Positions 1 through 4,591 of a stretch of 5,973 nt of DNA are shown piece after piece (the first letter of the stretch is position 1; each line of letters starts with the position of its first letter). The position numbers and the translations under genes are program-made. Origin of the DNA: Desulfomicrobiaceae bacterium (GTDB lineage: Bacteria > Desulfobacterota > Desulfovibrionia > Desulfovibrionales > Desulfomicrobiaceae); the NCBI GenBank assembly GCA_003530935.1, contig DPEO01000105.1, forward strand, positions 504 to 6,476, given 5' to 3'. The notes under the pieces were generated by a model. The model did no database searches. It saw only the letters and a program-made list of their open reading frames with translations, and was not told the origin of the DNA.

Positions 1-272
1 CGGCCCGGGCCATCCAGGCCGAGCGCTACGCAGGGCTCCCCCTGCTCTCCAATGCCGATCTCTCGGGCCAGTGGCTGGAGCGCTTCTGCGCCCTGGGCGC
101 GGCCGAACACCGTTTCCTGGAGGCGGCGGTGGCGCGCCTTGGGCTCTCCGCCCGGGCCTATACCCGGGTGCTGCGCATCGCCCGCACCATCGCCGACCTT
201 GCCGGAGCCGAGCGCGTCGCCGTGCCGCACCTGGCCGAGGCCATCAATCTGCGCACCCTGGACCGGGGATAG
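1..272 (+). CDS. comM: ComM/YifB family Mg-chelatase-like AAA+ ATPase, C-terminal fragment
   Basis: Only the last 89 residues are in the window (first full codon at base 3). They match the C-terminal domain of the YifB/ComM family: ARAIQAERY near the start, then LSARAYTRVLRIARTIADLAG, and the ending HLAEAINLRTLDRG. In this family, that helical domain follows an AAA+ ATPase core related to the Mg-chelatase subunit ChlI. ComM is known as a hexameric helicase that promotes branch migration during natural transformation in some bacteria; the role in most other bacteria is less clear. The ATPase core lies upstream of the window, so Walker motifs cannot be checked here. The reading frame closes with two tandem in-frame TAG stops (270-272 and 273-275). 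The gene converges on ald with a 68-nt gap. Family assignment is confident from the conserved C-terminal pattern; function in this organism is inferred. Confidence 0.88.
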   Translation, partial: ARAIQAERYAGLPLLSNADLSGQWLERFCALGAAEHRFLEAAVARLGLSARAYTRVLRIARTIADLAGAERVAVPHLAEAINLRTLDRG

Positions 273-287
273 TAGCTCCGTTTGCGT

Positions 288-319
288 GCCGGGATTGTTT
301 CACATGAAACAATCCCGGC
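288..319. repeat. Perfect 15-bp inverted repeat with a parS-like core
   Basis: The arm GCCGGGATTGTTTCA (288-302) is followed after only 2 nt (CA) by its exact reverse complement TGAAACAATCCCGGC (305-319). The middle 16 bases, TGTTTCACATGAAACA (296-311), match the widely conserved ParB-binding site parS (TGTTTCACGTGAAACA) at 15 of 16 positions; the only change is A for G just right of centre. The plus-strand hairpin is not followed by a T-run, so it is a poor intrinsic terminator for the upstream comM gene, although it sits where one would be expected. It may be a protein-binding dyad, a hairpin that protects the transcript end, or both. The dyad itself is certain; the parS reading is inference. 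Confidence 0.7.
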
Positions 320-335
320 GGCCGAAGCCGCCGGG
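292..335 (-). terminator. Intrinsic terminator of ald
   Basis: Reading the minus strand just past the ald stop, the stem CCCGGCGGC (335-327), loop TTCG (326-323) and stem GCCGCCGGG (322-314) form a perfect 9-bp, almost all-GC hairpin with an extra-stable C(UUCG)G tetraloop. It is followed by ATTGTTTCA, a short and imperfect T-rich tail. The hairpin begins 5 nt after the stop codon. The tail and the distal stem arm are shared with the parS-like dyad, so the two structures overlap and cannot both form in full in one RNA. Confidence 0.82.
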
Positions 336-340
336 GAGGT

Positions 341-1456
341 TTAGGCGAGGACCTCGTCCATGGGGGTCAGCGGCAGGCCGAAGGCCTCCGCCACTCCAGG
401 ATGGGTGATGTGCCCGGCCACCATGTTGAGGCCCGCGGCCAGCCCGGAGTCCTCCTGGCAGGCCCGCTTCCAGCCCTTGCCGGCGATGGCCAATACGTAC
501 GGCAGGGTGGCGTTGGTGAGTGCCATGGTGGAGGTGATGGGCACGGCCCCAGGCATGTTGGCCACGCAGTAGTGGATGATGCCGTCCACCTCGAAGATGG
601 GGTCCGCGTGGGTGGTGGGGTGCGAGGTCTCGAAACAGCCGCCCTGGTCGATGGCCACGTCCACGAGCACGCACCCGGGCTTGAGGTCGCGCAGCATCTC
701 CCGGGTGATGAGCTTGGGCGCCTTGGCCCCGGCCACGAGCACGGCGCCGATGATGGCGTCGGCCTCGCGGGAGAGTTCGCGGATGGCTGCAGGTGAGCTC
801 ATGAGGGGAGTGACGTTTTTCGGCATGATTTCGGAAAGATAGCGTAGCCGATCCAAGTTGGTGTCCAGGATGAGGACCCGCGCCCCCAGCCCTGCGGCCA
901 TCATGGCGGCGTTGGTGCCCACAATGCCGCCGCCGATGATGAGCACCGTGGCCGGGGCCACGCCGGTCACCCCGCCGAGGAGGATGCCCCGGCCGCCGTG
1001 GGTGCGCTCGTTGTATTTGGCCGCCTCCTGCACCGCCATGCGGCCGGCCACTTCGCTCATGGGGGTGAGCAGCGGCAGCCCGCCGTCCTTGCCGCGCACG
1101 GTCTCGTACGCCAGGGCCACGCAGCCGCTTGTGCGGATGGCTGCAGTCAGGCCGGCGTCGGCGGCGAAGTGGAAGTAGGTGAAGACCGTGTGGTGGGACT
1201 GGATGAGATCGTATTCCGATGGCTGCGGTTCCTTGACGTGGAGGATGAGCTCGGCCTCGGCGAAGACGTCTTGGGGGCGCTCCAGGATGCGGGCGCCTGC
1301 GGCTGTGTAGGCCGCGTCGTCAAACCCGCTGCCCACGCCTGCGCTTGTCTCCACCACCACCGTATGCCCCCGGGCCACGGCCATCTCCACTCCCGCAGGG
1401 GTCATGCTGACGCGGTTTTCATGCACTTTGATCTCTTTGAGTATGCCAATGATCAT
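341..1456 (-). CDS. ald: Alanine dehydrogenase
   Basis: NAD-dependent L-alanine dehydrogenase (L-alanine + NAD+ + water to pyruvate + ammonium + NADH), a cytoplasmic enzyme that lets cells use alanine as carbon and nitrogen source or make it from pyruvate. The product is 371 residues, the usual family length. It opens with MIIGILKEIKVHENRVSMTP, the signature of the AlaDH/PNT N-terminal domain. Residues known to matter in characterised Ald enzymes are present at the standard positions: Arg15, Lys75 (HVKEPQ), His96 (TYFHFAAD) and Asp270 (VDVAIDQGG). The Rossmann glycine motif GGGIVG is at 175-180, with Asp198 at the end of the following strand, as expected for NAD binding. The frame stays open upstream to about 1906, but the start at 1456 is set by homology and by AAGGAG 7 nt upstream. 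The gene is monocistronic: divergent from the DUF486 gene, and followed by its own terminator. No key residue is missing. Confidence 0.97.
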   Translation of the reverse strand: MIIGILKEIKVHENRVSMTPAGVEMAVARGHTVVVETSAGVGSGFDDAAYTAAGARILERPQDVFAEAELILHVKEPQPSEYDLIQSHHTVFTYFHFAADAGLTAAIRTSGCVALAYETVRGKDGGLPLLTPMSEVAGRMAVQEAAKYNERTHGGRGILLGGVTGVAPATVLIIGGGIVGTNAAMMAAGLGARVLILDTNLDRLRYLSEIMPKNVTPLMSSPAAIRELSREADAIIGAVLVAGAKAPKLITREMLRDLKPGCVLVDVAIDQGGCFETSHPTTHADPIFEVDGIIHYCVANMPGAVPITSTMALTNATLPYVLAIAGKGWKRACQEDSGLAAGLNMVAGHITHPGVAEAFGLPLTPMDEVLA

Positions 1457-1625
1457 GGAGAGTCTCCTTGGTGGAATATGGGGAAAAATTTTGGTGCCGC
1501 AAAAAGGCTTCGGATTCAAGCAAGAGGTGGGCACAGGGAGTCCGTTTTGCCCCTTGCCTTTTATCGCGCCGTGTCTAAAGCGCCCTTCTGACGCCCATAG
1601 TGGGCCGTGCCAAGGAGGAAGGACG
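1457..1625. other. Divergent intergenic region between ald and the DUF486 gene
   Basis: These 169 nt must hold the promoters for ald (leftward) and for the DUF486-VKOR pair (rightward). They contain the most AT-rich patch of the neighbourhood, around 1474-1507, including GAAAAATTTTGG and a run of five A, in the position expected for ald promoter or regulator contacts. I found no pair of -35 and -10 hexamers with both good match and normal spacing on either strand, and no clear sigma-54 GG-N10-GC site. A small hairpin GCCCA-TAG-TGGGC lies at 1593-1605, just before the rightward ribosome binding site. Alanine dehydrogenase genes are often controlled by Lrp/AsnC-type regulators, but no operator could be recognised. 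Confidence 0.5.
1464..1469 (-). promoter_or_regulatory. Ribosome binding site deciding the ald start
   Basis: On the minus strand AAGGAG lies 7 nt before the ATG at 1456. This fixes the start at MIIGILKE and rules out a roughly 150-residue N-terminal extension that is open in the same frame. Confidence 0.85.
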
Positions 1626-1982
1626 ATGCGCCCGTATCTCATGACCGTTGGTCTTTTGTGTTTGAGCAATGTGTTTATGACGTTTGCCTGGTATGGCCAC
1701 TTGCGGAACCTTTCCGGAACGCCCTGGCTCATCGCCGCCTTGGTGAGCTGGGGGATCGCCCTCTTGGAGTATCTGCTCCAGGTGCCGGCCAACCGCATCG
1801 GCCATGAGGTCATGAATGTCGGGCAGCTCAAGATTCTGCAAGAATGCATTGCGTTGTCGGTTTTCATCCCCTTTTCCATCCTGTACCTCAAGGAAAAGCC
1901 GAGCATGGACTATGTGTGGGCTGGGCTGTGCATCCTTGGGGCCGCCTTTTTCGTCTTTCGCAAGAAGATGTTTGGAGCCTGA
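1626..1982 (+). CDS. DMT-superfamily DUF486 small membrane protein
   Basis: A 118-residue, four-helix inner-membrane protein of the DUF486 family, whose members are placed in or near the drug/metabolite transporter superfamily. The substrate and function are unknown. Predicted helices lie at about residues 4-22, 33-52, 68-87 and 95-112. Family-typical signatures are AWYGHL (21-26), the segment LEYLLQVPANRIG (47-59) with its charged and polar residues at the end of helix 2, and QLKILQE (67-73) opening helix 3. The C-terminus is basic (FRKKMFGA), which suggests a cytoplasmic end. The start is supported by AGGAGG at 1613-1618, 7 nt upstream of ATG. The stop codon overlaps or nearly touches the start of the next gene, so the two are almost surely co-transcribed. 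Length and motifs agree with a complete, intact gene. A transport role is family inference only. Confidence 0.9.
   Translation: MRPYLMTVGLLCLSNVFMTFAWYGHLRNLSGTPWLIAALVSWGIALLEYLLQVPANRIGHEVMNVGQLKILQECIALSVFIPFSILYLKEKPSMDYVWAGLCILGAAFFVFRKKMFGA
1974..1977 (+). promoter_or_regulatory. Ribosome binding site deciding the VKOR start
   Basis: GGAG inside the last codons of the DUF486 gene lies 7 nt before the ATG at 1985 but only 4 nt before the ATG at 1982. Two other genes in the window (ald and DUF486) use a 7-nt spacing, so the second ATG is preferred. The difference is one residue. Confidence 0.55.
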
Positions 1983-1984
1983 TG

Positions 1985-2995
1985 ATGACGCTGTGGAATC
2001 GTTTGCGGCTGCCGCCGTTGGCGCAGCTTGCACTTTTGGTAGTGACCTTTGCCGCGGCTGCGTTTTTGTCTTTGGAAGTGTGGATGCAGGCTGTACGCCA
2101 CACCTCGCTGTGCACCACATCGGGCTGTGCGGTGGTGGGCGAGTATATCCGCTTCGGGGAAGGCAACCTGCTCAAGTTCGGTGCGGCCTTTTTTTGGCTT
2201 TTGTGGCTGGTGGCCTTTTTCGCCGGCCGCTATCCCAAGGCTTGGATCTGGGGCGGCTTTGGGCTGCTCGTGGCCGGGGCACTGGCCTTTGACGGCACGC
2301 TTCTGGGCTTCCAATTCGTGGCCTTGCGGGAATTTTGCCTCATTTGCGCCATCACCGGCGGCCTTCTCGGGCTCACCGTCGCGGCCGCGGCGTGGGTGCG
2401 GCGCAGCATCGGGGTGCTGGTCTTGGGACTTGCGGCATGGAGTGGCGGCTTTGCAGGCAGCGCGGTGCTCGATTTTCAGGTGCAGCCCCCGGCCCTGCAG
2501 GACACGGTGTTCGTCTCCTGGGGAGATACGCAAAACGCCACGGCCCCTCGGCACGTGTTCTTTTTCAGTTTCCATTGCGGCCATTGTTCCAAAGTGCTCG
2601 CCAACCTGGCCATCAACATCGAGCACCTCTCCGGAGCCTGGTATCTCGCCCCGCTGGATGGTCGGGAAGAGGATTTCTACCGCATGGTGGCGGTGCAGAA
2701 GGTTTTGGCCGAGAAGACGGAGGACGGGAAACCGGAGAATCCCTTCGTCGCGGTGCTGCGTCAGGAGAGTATGGAGCACCCGGCGCCCGTAGCGGTGCCG
2801 GAATCTTTGCGCCAGACGGTGCGCAATGCCCGATCCTACTTCAAAACCAAAGGTTTTGACGGCGTGCCGGTCTTGGTGGTGTGGCAGGGTCCGGGCCGGG
2901 AGCTCATCCTGCGTGGCGAGACCGCCATTTTCCGCTATCTGCGCGACCAGGGCTGGCTCGAGCGCACCCTCATGGTAAACCTGCCGCCGCAGTAG
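1985..2995 (+). CDS. VKOR-thioredoxin fusion, disulfide-bond formation protein
   Basis: A 336-residue membrane protein joining a VKOR (vitamin K epoxide reductase family) domain to a thioredoxin-fold domain. Bacterial VKOR homologues replace DsbB: they reoxidise a DsbA-like partner and pass electrons to quinone. Here the partner appears fused. Visible features: TM1 about 12-30; loop cysteines Cys43 and Cys48; TM2 about 63-80; TM3 about 86-102; TM4 about 112-136 carrying the CLIC pair Cys118/Cys121; TM5 about 141-161. Then comes a soluble domain with the redox motif CGHC (198-201) in HVFFFSFHCGHCSK, a helical stretch at 220-285, and the cis-proline motif GVP (Pro295). Positive residues (RLR at 6-8, GRYPK at 81-85, RR at 139-140) place the N-terminus inside and both the loop cysteines and the CGHC domain outside, in the periplasm. 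The start may be the ATG at 1982, which overlaps the DUF486 stop. All expected cysteines are present. The VKOR sequence itself is divergent, so the exact substrate is unclear. Confidence 0.85.
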   Translation: MTLWNRLRLPPLAQLALLVVTFAAAAFLSLEVWMQAVRHTSLCTTSGCAVVGEYIRFGEGNLLKFGAAFFWLLWLVAFFAGRYPKAWIWGGFGLLVAGALAFDGTLLGFQFVALREFCLICAITGGLLGLTVAAAAWVRRSIGVLVLGLAAWSGGFAGSAVLDFQVQPPALQDTVFVSWGDTQNATAPRHVFFFSFHCGHCSKVLANLAINIEHLSGAWYLAPLDGREEDFYRMVAVQKVLAEKTEDGKPENPFVAVLRQESMEHPAPVAVPESLRQTVRNARSYFKTKGFDGVPVLVVWQGPGRELILRGETAIFRYLRDQGWLERTLMVNLPPQ

Positions 2996-3051
2996 TGCTG
3001 CGGGAACTCAGACTGCTGTCGTGGGGGCAGGGAAGCGGTCGGGAATGTCTT
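2996..3051. other. Convergent intergenic gap
   Basis: These 56 nt separate the ends of the VKOR gene and the hpt gene. A 6-bp hairpin CCGCAG-TAGTG-CTGCGG (2987-3003) spans the VKOR stop codon, but no T-run follows on the plus strand and only a weak GTTT lies beyond it on the minus strand. No convincing intrinsic terminator is present in either direction, so transcripts may overlap here or end by Rho. Confidence 0.5.
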
Positions 3052-3411
3052 TCAGACCGCTTCGTCGGTATTGGGGGGAAGCAGGGCGTCGAGGGCGCGT
3101 CGGAGTGCTTCTCCCTGGCGTGCGGCCTCCTCTGGTTGCGCGGCCGCCAAGGCCTCTATGCGGGCAGCCTGGTCGGCCAGGGCTTCCAGCCCCATGTTGG
3201 CGAGGGCGCCTTTGAGGAAGTGGCTGGCTTTGGCCAAGGAAGGGGCCTTTTTCGTGTCCAGGGCGCGGGAGAGATCTTCCACCCCGCGCCGCAATGTCGC
3301 TTCGGCCACGGTCAGGAGCTGTTCCGCAGTGGCGGGAGGGGCGTGGAAGGTGGCCATGAGGTGCCGGCGTACGTGCTCGCGCCACGCGGCGTGGGTCTCG
3401 GGGGTTTTCAT
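3052..3411 (-). CDS. Hpt (histidine phosphotransfer) domain protein
   Basis: A 119-residue stand-alone Hpt protein, which would carry a phosphoryl group between receiver domains in a multistep phosphorelay. The hallmark is ASHFLKGALANMG, with the predicted phosphorylated His64, followed by LKG (66-68) and the conserved glycine Gly74. Around it are the predicted helices of a four-helix bundle: about 29-53, 57-72, 75-90 and 94-111. It is soluble and carries no kinase, receiver or output domain. The ATG at 3411 overlaps the TGA of the upstream HDOD gene by 4 nt (ATGA), and no good Shine-Dalgarno sequence precedes it, so translation is probably coupled to that gene. No histidine kinase or response regulator lies in the window, so its partners must be encoded elsewhere. 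The family call rests on the phosphosite motif and overall length. Confidence 0.87.
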   Translation of the reverse strand: MKTPETHAAWREHVRRHLMATFHAPPATAEQLLTVAEATLRRGVEDLSRALDTKKAPSLAKASHFLKGALANMGLEALADQAARIEALAAAQPEEAARQGEALRRALDALLPPNTDEAV

Positions 3412-4580
3412 GTGAGGGCCGCAAGGAAGGCGTCGGTGTTGGCTTGGGCGGCACCGGCGGCGTCCATCAGGGTTTCAGGACTGAGGTGGGCGAGCTCCAG
3501 GGCCTGAGCGTGGGCTCGGGGAGGCACTGGGTCGCCGTTGGCGCCCAGGGCCGCGGCGTGGGCCAGACAGTCGGCCAGGTGGATCACTGCCGCCAGAAAG
3601 CCCTGGGGCGCGTGGTGCCCGGCCACGGCCTGGACGATGGGCTCCGGGAGGTTCCAGGCCGCGAGCATGGCCCCTCCCAGGGAGGCGTGCTCGTGCCCGA
3701 AGAAGGCGGCTTCTACTTCGCGCACCATGCGGCCGTGGGCACGGCACCATTCGAGACAGACCTTGGCGCGTTCGGGGAAGATGCTCAGGCAGAGAAGCCG
3801 TCCCATATCATGGAGCAGTCCGGCGGCAAAGGCGGTTTCCGCCATCTGTGGTTGCGCGCTCTGGGCGAGATGCCGGGCCGCGGCGGCCACGGCGATGCTG
3901 TGGGCGAAAAAGGTGCGCATGTCCACCATGGCGCGGGACACGACGCCGAAGTGCTCGATGAGCAGGATACTGGTGGCAAGCAGTCCCAGCTCACGGGCCC
4001 CCACCAGGATTACGGCGCGGTCGATGCGGTCCACGCGGCGCGGCATGCCGAAGGCCGGGGAGTTGACCAGCTTGAGCAGCCGGCCGGCCAGGCTCGGACT
4101 TTGGGCGACGATGCGGGTGATCTTTTCCGCGTCGATGCTGTCTGTGGCCAAGGCGCCGAGGAGCTGCTGGGCCGTGGAGGGAAGTTCCGGGGGCTCGAAG
4201 CTCGTGAGGTCCACCGCCGGCGGCAGGCTCGGGGGCGTGATGGCCACGGAGCGGGGAGTGGCCGGCGCGAGGGGCGGCAGGCCCCGGAGGAGGCGTTCGG
4301 CCTCGGCTTGGGCGCGCAGCTGCAGCAGTGTTTGTCCCACCGGCGAGCAGACGTCCTGTCCGAAGTAGGCGCGCAGCGCCAGGGGCATGGCCTTGGCGCG
4401 CGCGGCCTCGTCGATGGTGCGGCGCACATGGATGCCTGGCAGGGTGCGCAGTTCCTGAATGTCTGCGGGGCTAAGCGGGGTACCGGCGGCAATGGTCCGG
4501 CCGGAGGGCGTGCGCACGGTCTGTGCGCAGATGTCTCCGGGTTGGAGTTGGGTGCTGGGGCAAAAACGGGTGGTTTCCAT
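3408..4580 (-). CDS. HDOD domain signalling protein
   Basis: A 390-residue soluble protein with a C-terminal HDOD domain, a relative of the HD phosphohydrolases found in many bacterial signalling proteins and generally thought to act without catalysis. The domain spans about 132-330: it begins ELPSTAQQLLGAL, continues with SPSLAGRLLKLVNSPAFG (161-178) and the helix RIDRAVILVGARELGLL, and carries GLLHDMGRLL (254-263) with His257-Asp258, then FGHEHASLGG and GHHAP (321-325). The N-terminal 55 residues form a small module, LQPGDICAQTV, PSGRTIAAGTPLSPADI and LPGIHVRR, of a kind often found before HD-GYP and HDOD domains. A proline-rich linker (about 100-132) connects them. I chose ATG at 4580 (AGGAG 4 nt upstream); GTG at 4595 is in frame, adds five residues and overlaps the ATPase stop as GTGA. 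The gene overlaps the Hpt gene by 4 nt. Confidence 0.9.
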   Translation of the reverse strand: METTRFCPSTQLQPGDICAQTVRTPSGRTIAAGTPLSPADIQELRTLPGIHVRRTIDEAARAKAMPLALRAYFGQDVCSPVGQTLLQLRAQAEAERLLRGLPPLAPATPRSVAITPPSLPPAVDLTSFEPPELPSTAQQLLGALATDSIDAEKITRIVAQSPSLAGRLLKLVNSPAFGMPRRVDRIDRAVILVGARELGLLATSILLIEHFGVVSRAMVDMRTFFAHSIAVAAAARHLAQSAQPQMAETAFAAGLLHDMGRLLCLSIFPERAKVCLEWCRAHGRMVREVEAAFFGHEHASLGGAMLAAWNLPEPIVQAVAGHHAPQGFLAAVIHLADCLAHAAALGANGDPVPPRAHAQALELAHLSPETLMDAAGAAQANTDAFLAALT

Positions 4581-4584
4581 GGGG

Positions 4585-4589
4585 CTCCT
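4585..4589 (-). promoter_or_regulatory. Ribosome binding site of the HDOD gene
   Basis: AGGAG on the minus strand lies 4 nt before the ATG at 4580, just inside the gap after the ATPase stop. It supports ATG over the in-frame GTG at 4595, although the spacing is short and re-initiation from the GTGA overlap remains possible. Confidence 0.55.
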
Positions 4590-4591
4590 AC

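Noticed and set aside
1547..1579. Candidate rightward promoter with TTGCCC or TTGCCT and TCTAAA.
   Set aside because: The spacings are about 21 and 14 nt, outside the normal 16-18, and the hexamer matches are poor.
998..1591. A 197-codon plus-strand frame opposite the start of ald.
   Set aside because: Shadow of ald with no motif and no ribosome binding site; it crosses the ald promoter region.
1457..1906. Possible 150-residue N-terminal extension of alanine dehydrogenase.
   Set aside because: The enzyme family starts at MIIGILKE, a good ribosome binding site precedes that ATG, and the extension would run antisense through the DUF486 gene and the intergenic region.
1844..1981. Upstream extension of the VKOR fusion in the same frame.
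   Set aside because: It would lie within the DUF486 gene, lacks family resemblance, and the start codons at 1982/1985 have a usable GGAG upstream.
1910..2779. A 289-codon open frame antisense to the VKOR fusion.
   Set aside because: Low-complexity His/Arg/Gln-rich translation with no family resemblance; the plus-strand frame has clear redox motifs and membrane helices.
2987..3003. Hairpin CCGCAG-TAGTG-CTGCGG as terminator of the VKOR gene.
   Set aside because: Only 6 bp, overlaps the stop codon and is not followed by a T-run.
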